A stretch of 64,000 bases of DNA, taken from positions 62,001-126,000 of the forward strand of contig JBNKFV010000032.1 of assembly GCA_050289485.1 (NCBI GenBank), given 5' to 3'. Source of the stretch: JBNKFV01 sp050289485. GTDB lineage: Bacteria > Pseudomonadota > Gammaproteobacteria > Pseudomonadales > Cellvibrionaceae. The notes below the pieces were generated by a model that saw only the letters and a list, made by a program, of their open reading frames with translations, searched no databases and had not been told where the DNA came from. Within the stretch, counting starts at the first letter, position 1. Every line of letters begins with the position of its first letter. This document shows, piece by piece, positions 1 through 9,309 of the stretch. The position numbers and the translations under genes were made by a program.

Positions 1-1678
1 CCACGTAGCTGTCGTTGCCTTGGCTGGAAACTACCAGGTAGCTCTGGTTCTGGTTGTGGTATATGTCTATGCCCTCAACGTCGTCGACTAGTTCCTCTCC
101 TACCTGCTTTATAAGGCGGCCCTGTGTACCACTGGCTGGTTCTGCACCGTACACCCAAATACCTTTATCTTCCTCGCCCACGTAAAGAAGGCCGGTTGTG
201 TCGTCGGCGGCACAACCTTCTGGTTGACTGGGTACTGCGAATTCGCGCACCAGTGTGGCGGCCAGGGGTTGGGTCTGGGTAATTTGATACTGCTGGTAGG
301 TACCGTTTTTGTCGTTAACAAATACGTAGCTGCCGGTGTCTGACTGATATTGGCAAAGGCCGTAAATATCCCCGAGACTGGTGGCGATGTCGCCCACATG
401 ACGTACTTGAAGGTTATCCATATCAAACACACTGATGCTGTTGGTGGTGCGATTGCTGGCGGTAATCAGTGTGTGGCTGGCATTGGCGATGGCTGGGTGT
501 TGACGCACGTCGACATTGTTGACCCTGCCCACGGCTAGTGATTGCAAGAGTTCGCCGTTTAACCCGTATACCATCAGCCCTGCCCGCTTGTTGGTACCCA
601 AAATCAGGCTTTGTGCCGGGTGCTGGGTATTAATCCAGATTGCCGGGTCGTCGGCTGCATCACCGTACTGGTCCATTGGCTGCGTCTCAGCGGCAGGTTT
701 GATTTCCACCAGGTTGTGTTGTTTGCCGCGATGAGGTTGATAGGCTGCAGGTAAGCTGGTGGTGACATAGGCATCGAGATTATCATCGTATACCGCCGCT
801 GCTAGCGTATTGTCGGCGTGGACTGCCACTGCTATGCCTTCGGGTGCATCGAGGGTGTTTAATAAAAAGCTGCTGTGCTGGCCATTTAGATAGCGATGCA
901 GGGTCTGGGTTTTGGGTGTTAGTGCCCATACCGAGCCATCGGCGGTAATGTCGAGGCCGCTAATCTCGCCTGCAAGTTTGCCGAATGGTTGCGTCATTGC
1001 AACGGCTTTACGAGTCACGTTCTTTTCTGCATTGGCCGGATACTGCCATATACCCACCTCGCCTTCGGCGATAAACAGAGCTTGTTCCCGGTCGTCAACA
1101 ACGCAACTTTGCGCTTCTGGTACGCCAATAAACTGCCGCAACGGTTGTTCGATAAACTCCTCATTTGCTCCATCGTACACCAGCGTTTCCGTGACCATGC
1201 CTTCGGTATCAACCACAAATACGCTGACATGGCCGGTGGTGGGATGTTGGTACAAGCATATAGTTTCCGGTTGTGCCGCAGTGGGCTGCAATGTGCTTAC
1301 CGGAGTTAGCGTTGGGCGTACAGGATTGAGCGTAAACAGGGCAACGCGGTTGGTGTCGTTATCGCGGGTGGCGATCAGTGTGACGACACTGCCTTGGTAA
1401 ATAAGGCCGCTGCGGGTGTCGAGGCTTTCATAGTTACCCGAGACGTTACTCGCGACTTGTTGCTCAGGGTTTATCAGCAGCAAGCCTTCGGTTTCGCTGG
1501 TTAATAACCAGTGCTGAGGCAAGTCGGCAACCGCACGTACGCTTTTGCCTTTCAAATGGGGATGGCTGTACAACGCCTCTGTGGTTAACGGTTGCGGTTT
1601 TTTGATAGGTGATAACGGCTGGCTGGCGCAGGCACTTAATCCAAGTAGTGCGCACAGCGATAAATGCAACGTTTTCAT
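1..1678 (-). CDS. Beta-propeller phytase, dual-domain lipoprotein (3' end outside window)
   Basis: This gene probably releases phosphate from phytate at the cell surface. About 559 residues are visible; the C-terminus lies beyond the window start. The N-terminus is a lipoprotein signal with lipobox LSAC near residue 18. The first ~300 residues look like an incomplete propeller. From about residue 330 a typical phytase propeller begins, with DDPAIW, GTNKRAGLMVY, QPEGC, GEEDKGIWVY, DVEGIDIY and SSQGNDSY, motifs that hold the calcium and phosphate ligands in this family. It starts 40 bases after an acid phosphatase gene on the same strand, in an apparent operon with a TonB-dependent receptor. 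Family assignment is strong; the preferred substrate is inference. Confidence 0.88.
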   Translation of the reverse strand, partial: MKTLHLSLCALLGLSACASQPLSPIKKPQPLTTEALYSHPHLKGKSVRAVADLPQHWLLTSETEGLLLINPEQQVASNVSGNYESLDTRSGLIYQGSVVTLIATRDNDTNRVALFTLNPVRPTLTPVSTLQPTAAQPETICLYQHPTTGHVSVFVVDTEGMVTETLVYDGANEEFIEQPLRQFIGVPEAQSCVVDDREQALFIAEGEVGIWQYPANAEKNVTRKAVAMTQPFGKLAGEISGLDITADGSVWALTPKTQTLHRYLNGQHSSFLLNTLDAPEGIAVAVHADNTLAAAVYDDNLDAYVTTSLPAAYQPHRGKQHNLVEIKPAAETQPMDQYGDAADDPAIWINTQHPAQSLILGTNKRAGLMVYGLNGELLQSLAVGRVNNVDVRQHPAIANASHTLITASNRTTNSISVFDMDNLQVRHVGDIATSLGDIYGLCQYQSDTGSYVFVNDKNGTYQQYQITQTQPLAATLVREFAVPSQPEGCAADDTTGLLYVGEEDKGIWVYGAEPASGTQGRLIKQVGEELVDDVEGIDIYHNQNQSYLVVSSQGNDSYV

Positions 1679-1718
1679 GGTGTATCCTTTACAGCAATTG
1701 CGGCGATGAAGTTGGGCA

Positions 1719-2702
1719 TTACGGTTTTATCTGATGCTGGTAGCGAACATTGCCTTCGTCGTTAATCATCTGCACCAGCAGCGTATTGTCGGTAACGGTT
1801 ACCGCCAAAAAGCCGGCTTGTGATTCGGCATAGCGGGTGAATTTCCGCTGTTGAACGGGACGAATTTCTGAACCTGCGCCTGAGATAAAGTGAGCTACGG
1901 TTGTACCTTCCGGCTGGTTGTACTGCAAGTCGTGTTCGTGACCCGCAAAATACGCGTGTACGCCGTGCTCTTCAAAAATGGGCTGTAAAATATCGCGAAT
2001 ACCATTGGGCCTGCCGTAGCGTTTGCCGCTGGTATACAGCGGATGGTGACCAACCACCAGTTTCCATTTGGCGGTTGAACCTGCCAGCTGGGTTTTAATC
2101 CATTGCAACTGGGTGGCGGCATCCTGAGCTACAGTGGCACGGTACTTGGTTTCGTTCTGGTATTCCGGTACCAGTGGGCTGGTGTCGATAAACAGCACTA
2201 ACAGGTCAGTTTTTTGGTCACTGTCTTCGTCAATGGAAAACGTTTTACTGTAATACGGTGAGGGCATGTTCCAGCGCTGACTCACTTGAGTGTAATCAAT
2301 TTGTGCTTGTGGATTTCCGCGGTAGTCGTGGTTACCTAAAACCACATACCAGGGCGCAAATGAGTTGGGGCCCTGATAGATGGCCTCGTAAGAGCTTTGC
2401 CAGTAAGGGTCGTTGACGCTGGCTACACCGTTGGGATAAAAGTTGTCGCCGGTGGAGACAATAAAATCGCCATCCAGATGATGCATGGCAATTTCCATCC
2501 AATGGGCCACACTTTGTTGGTGGTAGTGCCCGTTACGTCCCCAGTCACCCACCACTAAAAAATTGAGGCTATCTTGATGGGTTTTTAAGTTTTTAATGGT
2601 GGTTTTTGCATATAGTTCGTGGGTATAAACTACCGGATCTGAGGCGTAAACACTGGCTGTACTTACGCACAATAAAAGCATCAAAAAACGAAACACATTC
2701 AT
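1719..2702 (-). CDS. Secreted purple-acid-type metallophosphatase
   Basis: A 327-residue calcineurin-like phosphoesterase of the tartrate-resistant acid phosphatase kind, likely acting on phosphate esters outside the cytoplasm. Metal-binding motifs appear in family order: GDWG, GDNFY, GNHD, VGHHP and GHEHD. The N-terminus MNVFRFLMLLLCVSTASVYA is a signal peptide, and AAAGGT lies just before this ATG. An in-frame start nine codons upstream would mask the signal peptide, so the ATG at 2702 is preferred. It lies 74 bases after the TonB-dependent receptor stop and 40 bases before the phytase start, consistent with one transcript for phytate or organic phosphate use. Confidence 0.87.
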   Translation of the reverse strand: MNVFRFLMLLLCVSTASVYASDPVVYTHELYAKTTIKNLKTHQDSLNFLVVGDWGRNGHYHQQSVAHWMEIAMHHLDGDFIVSTGDNFYPNGVASVNDPYWQSSYEAIYQGPNSFAPWYVVLGNHDYRGNPQAQIDYTQVSQRWNMPSPYYSKTFSIDEDSDQKTDLLVLFIDTSPLVPEYQNETKYRATVAQDAATQLQWIKTQLAGSTAKWKLVVGHHPLYTSGKRYGRPNGIRDILQPIFEEHGVHAYFAGHEHDLQYNQPEGTTVAHFISGAGSEIRPVQQRKFTRYAESQAGFLAVTVTDNTLLVQMINDEGNVRYQHQIKP

Positions 2703-2776
2703 TACCTTTGTCAAAACAGCTAAACCCAACGTCTGCGTGAGCAGACGCCGGGTAGGGCTAACAATATTGTTGTAAC

Positions 2777-5482
2777 TTATAAAGACCAGGTGAAGCCCAG
2801 TTCAAATGTTCGACCATACTCTTCGTATTGAGCATTGCGATCACGGCGGTCGAAGTAGTTGTAAAAGGGTTCGTTGGTAATATTGATCGCATTAAAGTAG
2901 ACCTGCATATTTTCACGCACAAAAAACTTGCCTGAAAAATCCAACTGCTGGTGGTCGTCTTCCATGCGCAACATATCGCCATCGATTTCTTCGAGATTCT
3001 CGCTCTTGTAAGTCATGGTTAAGCGCAGGCTCATAAGGTTGTTTTCGTAACCTACCGTCAGGTTGCCCACCTTATCCGACTGATTGGGTAGCGAAGTTTT
3101 GTAGCGTTCGCCATCGAGCAGTGTAATGGCTTCAGAATCTGACAAGGTGGCATTGGCACCCAACAGTAAGCCGTTGTCAAAACTTTTTACCCAGGCCAGC
3201 TCAATGCCCTGCAAGGTTGCGCTGTCACCGTTAATGGCTTGAATCACTTCATCGTAACCCGCCCACTTGGGGCTATCAGAAACATCGGCTTCAATAATAA
3301 AGTTGTCGATATCTTTATAAAAGTAACCGGCCGAAAGCACGCCTACGCCACCAGGGTAATACTCAATGGAAAGATCAATATTGTTAGCTTCGAAGGGTTC
3401 CAGTTCCGGATTGCCTACGGTAGCTTCTCTCTCGGTATCAAAACCGCCTTCATCGTTCTCTTCAACTTTAGTTTCAATCACTTGATAAGCAGCGATTTGT
3501 TCAAACTTGGGTCGCGCGATGGTTTCGGTGTAGGCAAACCGTGCAATCAAGTCGTCGCTAAAGGCATAACGAACGTTAAGGTTTGGTAGCAGGTAATCGT
3601 AATCCTGGTCAACTTCCCATGGCTCGATATCCACTTCCTCTACATCGGTTTGCTCATTTTCTACCAGTTCTACTCGTTGTCCACGGGTGCTGAAATCGGT
3701 ATTTTCGTAACGAATACCCGCCACAATGCGCAGCGCGTCAATATCAACCTTACCCATCACGTAGGCTGCAAAAATATTCTCTTCGTTCAGGTAGAATTCG
3801 CCGGCAGAATCGAGGTCTGATTCCAGTTCGTTGACATCAAAGAGCGATACATTGGCATTGTAGTGAGCACGCAGTGCACCGCGATTAAGTCCATCACCAA
3901 AGTTGCCCAAACCCCAATCAGGGCTTGTGGCTACAAATTGGCCTAAGTCCAGGCCATCAAAATCGCCATCGTAGTAGGTAACATTGGTCGTTTGTTCTTT
4001 TTCACGGCTGCGATACTTTGCACCAAATTGAATTTCGCCTGGGTTGTTGGCAATAGTCATGTCGCGCGTAAAGTCGAGTTTGAAACTGTACTCGGTGTCT
4101 TCTGCAAGATTATCGTTAAATTCGATTTCGTCCAGCTCGTAGTTGGTGAGCGACATGGCGGCTTGTTCTTGCGTAACAGAAGGAATTTTGCCGTTGAAAT
4201 CTGTATCGATAGCAAAATCTTCTTTAAAGGTGTAGTACAGCGCATCGGGTTCGTCTTCTGACGATTTGGAATAGCCTGCCTGATAATCAATGGTCCAGGC
4301 ATCCACTAGATGCTGGCCACCGGCAGTGGTAGAAAATATTTTTTGTTCTTCGTAGCGGTCCTTCGAGCTGCGCTCTATGTCAGAGTCGTCGCCATCGAAA
4401 GTAAAGGTATTGGCTTGTCGGTATTCTGTATCAGAAAATTCGCTGTATAGCGTACGCAAATAATATTGGCTATCTGGGTTTGGACGATAGTCCAGATTGA
4501 CGGCCGCTCCCAAGCGTTCGCGGTTTACTTGATAATGACGCTGCTCAATTTCGTCGTCACCATTGCTTTCAATATTGTCTGAGCCAAAATCGCGATCGAA
4601 CCATGAGATTGCAGTAGCAACACCCAGAGCATTGGCTTTACCGCCTATATCAAACAGATTGGTATAGCTGCCCGAAAGTTTTGGGCTGGTTTCGCTGCGC
4701 AACTGATTGCGGCTTCCTTCTACTGTGATACTGGCGGTTTGGCCAGAGCGGTCAAAGGCACTTAAACTTTTAACTTCGATGCTGCCACCAATGGCATCGG
4801 CGTCCATGTCGGCGGTGACCGATTTTGAAACTTCAAGGTTCTCTACCAATTCCGACGGAAACACATCTAATGCAACCGAGCGCACACCCGCTTCCGGTGA
4901 TGGAATACTGACACCATTTACCGTTACGTTATTCAGGTTGGGGTCAAGGCCACGTACGCCAACAAAACGGCCTTCACCCTGATCTCGCTCAATAGACAGG
5001 CCGGGCAAACGTTGCAGCGCTTCGGCAACATTCTGGTCGGGAAATTGGCCAATCGCGTCTGCAGAAACAATCGACTTGATACTGTCAGCGGTACGCTGTT
5101 GGTTAAGAGCGCCGGCCTGCCCTGCTCGTTGGCCATAAACCACGAGTGTTTCTAGATCGCCATCCGTATCGGTTAACGCAAATTGTGCGTTAACCGTTTG
5201 ATCACCTTTTATAGCAATGGTGCGGGTCAGCGGGTCAGCACCCAGATAGTCAATTTCCAGTGTGTAGTTTCCTTCTGGAAGCTGGTTGAAACGGAACGTG
5301 CCATCGCTGCGGGTATGCGTTACCAGATTGAGCTCTTTGATACGTATGAGTGCACCTTCAAAATAGATTTTTTGTTCGGCGTCAGTCACTTTACCAATAA
5401 AATTGCCGTCGGCAGAAAATGCCGACGTGCTGAACATGGCGGCGATACAGGCCATTGCCAGTTTAGATTTCTTTACATGCAT
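2777..5482 (-). CDS. TonB-dependent outer-membrane receptor
   Basis: A 901-residue outer-membrane transporter powered by TonB. It has a signal peptide ending near residue 23 (STSAFS), then a carboxypeptidase-regulatory-like beta-sandwich at about 27-100. The plug at about 110-235 includes DQNVAEALQRLPG, GVRGLDPNLNNVTVNG and ADAIGGSIEV. A long beta-barrel ends in FELGFTWSL, with an aromatic near the C-terminus as in outer-membrane barrels. The architecture is that of receptors for large organic substrates rather than small siderophores. Its downstream partners are an acid phosphatase and a phytase, so the cargo may be phytate, inositol phosphates or phosphorylated glycans; that is inference from context. 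Confidence 0.9.
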   Translation of the reverse strand: MHVKKSKLAMACIAAMFSTSAFSADGNFIGKVTDAEQKIYFEGALIRIKELNLVTHTRSDGTFRFNQLPEGNYTLEIDYLGADPLTRTIAIKGDQTVNAQFALTDTDGDLETLVVYGQRAGQAGALNQQRTADSIKSIVSADAIGQFPDQNVAEALQRLPGLSIERDQGEGRFVGVRGLDPNLNNVTVNGVSIPSPEAGVRSVALDVFPSELVENLEVSKSVTADMDADAIGGSIEVKSLSAFDRSGQTASITVEGSRNQLRSETSPKLSGSYTNLFDIGGKANALGVATAISWFDRDFGSDNIESNGDDEIEQRHYQVNRERLGAAVNLDYRPNPDSQYYLRTLYSEFSDTEYRQANTFTFDGDDSDIERSSKDRYEEQKIFSTTAGGQHLVDAWTIDYQAGYSKSSEDEPDALYYTFKEDFAIDTDFNGKIPSVTQEQAAMSLTNYELDEIEFNDNLAEDTEYSFKLDFTRDMTIANNPGEIQFGAKYRSREKEQTTNVTYYDGDFDGLDLGQFVATSPDWGLGNFGDGLNRGALRAHYNANVSLFDVNELESDLDSAGEFYLNEENIFAAYVMGKVDIDALRIVAGIRYENTDFSTRGQRVELVENEQTDVEEVDIEPWEVDQDYDYLLPNLNVRYAFSDDLIARFAYTETIARPKFEQIAAYQVIETKVEENDEGGFDTEREATVGNPELEPFEANNIDLSIEYYPGGVGVLSAGYFYKDIDNFIIEADVSDSPKWAGYDEVIQAINGDSATLQGIELAWVKSFDNGLLLGANATLSDSEAITLLDGERYKTSLPNQSDKVGNLTVGYENNLMSLRLTMTYKSENLEEIDGDMLRMEDDHQQLDFSGKFFVRENMQVYFNAINITNEPFYNYFDRRDRNAQYEEYGRTFELGFTWSL

Positions 5483-5724
5483 GGTTATATTCCCAGTCGT
5501 GTTGTGATGGTACCTGCAGGCAGGCTAATCAAGATGCTGGGCACGTTAGCGCTTGCCAGTGAAGCTTTTGTGACTACTTTTTTAGCGTTGCAGCTTGAGT
5601 GTTGATTTTTTTAGAAATTCGGTAGTTTTTTAGCGGTTATGAGCCGATATGACTCCCTGTAGTGTTGGGTAAACGTAACGTTGATATTACGCCATGTGGG
5701 TTCCTGGCCCGTTGATAAACTGTT
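5483..5724. other. Divergent intergenic region
   Basis: Together with the PHO-box segment this forms a gap of about 365 bases between the receptor and the GGDEF gene. It must hold the receptor promoter on the minus strand, but I could not pick convincing -35/-10 hexamers. I saw no second PHO box on the minus strand and no small gene. Confidence 0.4.
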
Positions 5725-5758
5725 TTGTCATAAAATTGTTATTTAGCTGAGCTAAATT
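5725..5758 (+). promoter_or_regulatory. Candidate PHO box and -10 element
   Basis: TTGTCAT-AAAA-TTGTTAT at 5725-5742 matches the two 7-base repeats and 4-base spacer of a PhoB box. It agrees with the E. coli phoA box at 14 of 18 positions. Ten bases further a TAAATT (5753-5758) could be the -10, the same spacing as at phoA. It reads toward the GGDEF/araC pair and lies 243 bases from the divergent receptor start. PhoB control is inferred. Confidence 0.5.
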
Positions 5759-5848
5759 GACCCTTGCGAAAACGCAAACGCTTGCTACCGTGCACCAGAA
5801 GGTTCTACTTATAGGTATTGCTCCGGTATTTAATCTCAAGTGAACTCA

Positions 5849-6778
5849 ATGAATTTTTCGTTATTGAAACTGCACCCGCGTATGGTCATCGCGTCGCTGA
5901 TGGTGCTTAGCCTTGCCGCATTGCTCAGTTTTTCATTAGGGCAATTGAAAAGCTGGGCAGAAATCGACTGGCTTGATGTGGTCGGTGAAGGCGGTATCGT
6001 ATTGCTTACTATTGTCTGGCAGGTATTTCTGCTAATCAGTCGGCCACCCGGCAGAGTGACCACTCTGCTGACTATCGGCTTATGCTGCTTTATGTTTTCC
6101 ACTGGGTTGGATGTACTGGATGAATTCATTCACTACACAGAAGATGCCTGGCTGCCTGTTTTTGAATCCATACCGGCACCCATCGGTATGATTCTGATGA
6201 CCTGGGGTTTTTACCAATGGCATCTGGAGCAATTAACCCTCAATGCCCAATTGCGGCGTCGCGAAGCAGATTTTCGTGAGCACAGTGAGGTTGACCAGGT
6301 AACGCGCCTGTATAAAGCCAGCTATATGCGAAACTATATTCAACAGCTGCAAGTACAGGGCAACAATCACTTTTCTATTGCTCTGTTGGATATCGATCGG
6401 TTTGACGGTTTCAATCGTTGCTTTGGCCACAGCGAAGGCGACAGGTTATTACGAGAAGTAGCCGATCTTATCGTGATGAATTTGCGTCAGACTGATTTGG
6501 CCTGTCGCTATGCCGGCGATCGCTTCATTGTATTTATGCCAGCGCTACCGTTGAAACAGGCACGTCAGCACGTTGAGCAGATTGCCAACGCCGTACGCTA
6601 CCTGGCTTTTAGAGTGCCGTCGCAAACGGGGGCGATTTTTCATACCTTGACGACAGCAGTGTTAACGCCACAGGCGGATGAATCGGTCGATGCGTTGCTA
6701 GTGCGAGCAAATGCGCAGCTGGAACGTCTCAAGCTGAACCCTGAGGGTCGAGGCTGTGAAGCCGTATGCCACGCTTGA
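5849..6778 (+). CDS. Membrane GGDEF-domain protein with degenerate active site
   Basis: A 309-residue protein with three or four N-terminal membrane segments (about 10-30, 45-65, 70-95 and 105-125), then a GGDEF domain at about 150-300. The signature is AGDRF at 222-226: the metal-binding Glu of GG(D/E)EF is replaced by Arg, so cyclase activity is unlikely. The inhibitory-site motif RxxD (R213, D216) stands exactly five residues before it and is intact, which suggests a c-di-GMP sensor rather than a synthase. A GTG nine bases upstream (5840) is an alternative start. The end overlaps the next gene by 23 bases. Confidence 0.8.
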   Translation: MNFSLLKLHPRMVIASLMVLSLAALLSFSLGQLKSWAEIDWLDVVGEGGIVLLTIVWQVFLLISRPPGRVTTLLTIGLCCFMFSTGLDVLDEFIHYTEDAWLPVFESIPAPIGMILMTWGFYQWHLEQLTLNAQLRRREADFREHSEVDQVTRLYKASYMRNYIQQLQVQGNNHFSIALLDIDRFDGFNRCFGHSEGDRLLREVADLIVMNLRQTDLACRYAGDRFIVFMPALPLKQARQHVEQIANAVRYLAFRVPSQTGAIFHTLTTAVLTPQADESVDALLVRANAQLERLKLNPEGRGCEAVCHA

Positions 6779-7769
6779 CGATAAATTTCTAACTGGCCAT
6801 GGCCTGGTTGCCTGTGTGCTGGATTTGTCGCGTCAGCGTCAGATTAACATCGACAAGCTGCTGCGCGGCACGGGTATATTTCAGGAAGATATTTTCAAGT
6901 CGGGTTATCACCTCAGTCTCTCGCAATTGTTGCGCTTGCTGGCACAGTTTCAATGTTTGCAGCCGGGCGATGATGGTGCCTTTCAACTGGGGCATCGCCT
7001 GTTCCCCGATGTTAGTGCGGCAGCTAATGCCTTAGTGTTTTGCCGCAATCCGCGGCAGGCATTGCGCTTACTCGATAGCTATCGGTTACAGTTGGCACCG
7101 TTACTCTTTGGCTGCCGATACGAGCACAATGACTATTGCCATATTGTATTAAACGACGCGGTAGGTATGCCCGACACCTTATTTCGCTTTGTGGTAGAGG
7201 TATATTGTTGTGCTCTGGTTGCTGCTTTCCGATTTTTATTGGGGCAGCGGGTTACCTTATGCTTTGAATTCCCTTATCCACAACCGGCGTATATTGCCGA
7301 GTATCAGGAACACCTGGGGCTGCGTTTGGCGTTTAACCGGCCCGCACTGCGCATTTGTATCGAGCAACACTGGTTGTCTCAGCCGTTGCTGCAGTCGAGT
7401 GGAACGCGACGGCAGTTGGCATTGTCGCAAGCGCGCACCGAACGGGTACCGTATAAAATGACATTTATCGAAGCCGTCAGCCGTTGTCTATTGGTCAATC
7501 GCAACAGTACCTTGACCGATATTGCTGAATATTTCGACATGAGCCCGGCGACTTTCAAGCGCAAATTAAAACAGCACAACGTGCGCTTTCAGCAGTTGCA
7601 GGATCAAGTTAATCTGCAACAGGCACTGTATATGTTAACGGTAAAAGGTTGGAGCAACGAAACCGTTGCCAAACAGTTGGCGTTTCACGATATTCCCAAT
7701 TTTCGTCGTGCCTTCAAACGTTGGACAGGCTTCACACCCAGCGAAGCCAAGCAGTTATTGCCGGTTTAA
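6756..7769 (+). CDS. AraC-family transcriptional regulator
   Basis: A 337-residue regulator with GTG start. Residues ~15-200 resemble the arabinose-binding-like N-terminal domain of the OruR/ArgR type of AraC proteins. The C-terminal ~100 residues form the double helix-turn-helix (LTDIAEYFDMSPATFKRKLK and DIPNFRRAFKRWTGFTPSEA). Its start lies 23 bases inside the GGDEF gene, so the two are probably translationally coupled and may work together as membrane sensor and DNA-binding output. The target genes are unknown; the divergent phytase operon is the obvious nearby candidate. Confidence 0.85.
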   Translation: MKPYATLDDKFLTGHGLVACVLDLSRQRQINIDKLLRGTGIFQEDIFKSGYHLSLSQLLRLLAQFQCLQPGDDGAFQLGHRLFPDVSAAANALVFCRNPRQALRLLDSYRLQLAPLLFGCRYEHNDYCHIVLNDAVGMPDTLFRFVVEVYCCALVAAFRFLLGQRVTLCFEFPYPQPAYIAEYQEHLGLRLAFNRPALRICIEQHWLSQPLLQSSGTRRQLALSQARTERVPYKMTFIEAVSRCLLVNRNSTLTDIAEYFDMSPATFKRKLKQHNVRFQQLQDQVNLQQALYMLTVKGWSNETVAKQLAFHDIPNFRRAFKRWTGFTPSEAKQLLPV

Positions 7770-7986
7770 TGAAATTTACAAGCAGCGCTGTTCGACGGTT
7801 TATTCGATGTTGTGGATAGGCTCGTACTTCCTGGTGCGCCAGAAGTGATGTTGATCACAACCCAGACGAAACTCCAGCGAAATGTTGTCAACGTCATTTT
7901 TGCCCCCAGGGCTCCTTTAGTAACCACCCAATATGCTGCCATCGGTATGGCCCCTACCCGGCGGCAATGGCTGTCGCCGTACAGAT

Positions 7987-9309
7987 TCAGGTGTTTTGTT
8001 CGGTTACAGCGTTTTCATTGGGTGTTCTGAGGTTGCGTGCTTTACTTGGCCTAGCTTTGGCTTTGGCTTTGGGTTTGGGTTTGCGCCACCAGAACAACAC
8101 GCCCGTGATAGAGATGAGCACAACAACCAACCCAATCAGTGACACGGCAATCTGCCAAGGTCGGCCACCGATTGCGGTGACGTGCAATGCGATGAGCCAA
8201 CTCGTCACCGTGTTGCCTGCTCGCTGGCCGGTGGGAAGCTGCAAACCCAGGAATTGGCCATCAGTGGCGTCGATTGCGATGGTCGCCGCTGTTGCGGGAG
8301 AATTGGTTTCGGTGGGATTACCTTGTGCATCCAGCAAATCGCGTGACGTATGCATTGAAAAGAAGTACATCCCGAGGTCACGCCGATATTCGATGGCTGC
8401 AGGCTTGCCTAAAGTGAAGTCCTCAGCCTGGGCCTGCTGTTCAAAATAACGTTGCCCAAGCTCTGCTGCCTTGAACCAGTCTATGGGTGGGTTAAGCAGT
8501 GGCTGCGCCAGGGGTGGACGCGGAGGGCTCTCCTGAAAATGCTCGTAGTCGGTGAAGATGCGGATGAAATCTGCATAGGGACCACCCAGATTCAGGGCGA
8601 AGCCGGTGACCGAGAAAATCAACAGTAGCGGAAATAGCCACAATCCTGATGATCGGTGCAGATCCAGTAACTGCCGATTAGTATTGGCGCCGCGGCTAAT
8701 CTTCCAAGCTGGCCACCAGCGCTTAATAAAAGGTTTAGTCTTGCGGTTGTTATTCTTCTTTGCCTTTGGCGGCAGTGTCAGATAAAAACCTAAAAGGCAC
8801 TCTAGGGCCCAGATCAGGCCCAATACGCCGATCAGTAATATACCCAAGCCCAGGGGAAAGATGAGGGCATAGTGTAAATAGTAAAGAAACGAAAAAAAGC
8901 CTTCAGACTTGAGTGTCGGTGTTCCAATGATGCGTTGGCCCAGGCGTTCACCGGTATAAGGGTTGGCAAACACTTCGTCATAATCAATGGGGTAAGGCTC
9001 TCCCGTTGTGGTATCGATGGCGGGCATCACGCGGGAAAACAGCGATTGGTCTGGCTGTTGGGGAAACTGCAATGAAAAGACGTGTGAATGGGGGTCTTCC
9101 GCTTCCAGCTTTTCGCGAATAACAAGGGCATCGCGCAGTGTCCAGCCCCTTGCTTCTGGCTCGACAACTCGCATGCGCGCGTTAAAGGCGTTCTCCAGAT
9201 CATCGTAAAATGCGATGACACTGCCAGTGGCGCCAATGATGATTAGGAAGAAAGCGAGCGTGAGGCCAATATATTTATGCAGTTTTGATACGGTCTGTCG
9301 CGCTGACAT
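7987..9309 (-). CDS. PepSY-associated TM-helix membrane protein
   Basis: A 440-residue inner-membrane protein of the PepSY/PiuB family, often tied to siderophore reduction or iron uptake. There is a membrane helix at about 15-35 with the family motif LHKYIG before it, further helices in the middle (ALIFPLGLGILLIGVLG and LWLFPLLLIFSVTGFAL), and one near the C-terminus (AVSLIGLVVVLISITGVLF) followed by a Lys/Ala-rich tail. The ATG at 9309 starts directly before the first helix; a start 20 codons upstream is possible but less likely. No TonB receptor or reductase lies beside it, so its partner is elsewhere. No Fur-box match was found upstream. Confidence 0.8.
   Translation of the reverse strand: MSARQTVSKLHKYIGLTLAFFLIIIGATGSVIAFYDDLENAFNARMRVVEPEARGWTLRDALVIREKLEAEDPHSHVFSLQFPQQPDQSLFSRVMPAIDTTTGEPYPIDYDEVFANPYTGERLGQRIIGTPTLKSEGFFSFLYYLHYALIFPLGLGILLIGVLGLIWALECLLGFYLTLPPKAKKNNNRKTKPFIKRWWPAWKISRGANTNRQLLDLHRSSGLWLFPLLLIFSVTGFALNLGGPYADFIRIFTDYEHFQESPPRPPLAQPLLNPPIDWFKAAELGQRYFEQQAQAEDFTLGKPAAIEYRRDLGMYFFSMHTSRDLLDAQGNPTETNSPATAATIAIDATDGQFLGLQLPTGQRAGNTVTSWLIALHVTAIGGRPWQIAVSLIGLVVVLISITGVLFWWRKPKPKAKAKARPSKARNLRTPNENAVTEQNT

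Noticed and set aside
5645..5670. Second PHO-box-like element on the minus strand upstream of the receptor
   Set aside because: GAGTCAT and GCTCAT occur, but their repeat period is ten rather than eleven bases and the second half fails the consensus.
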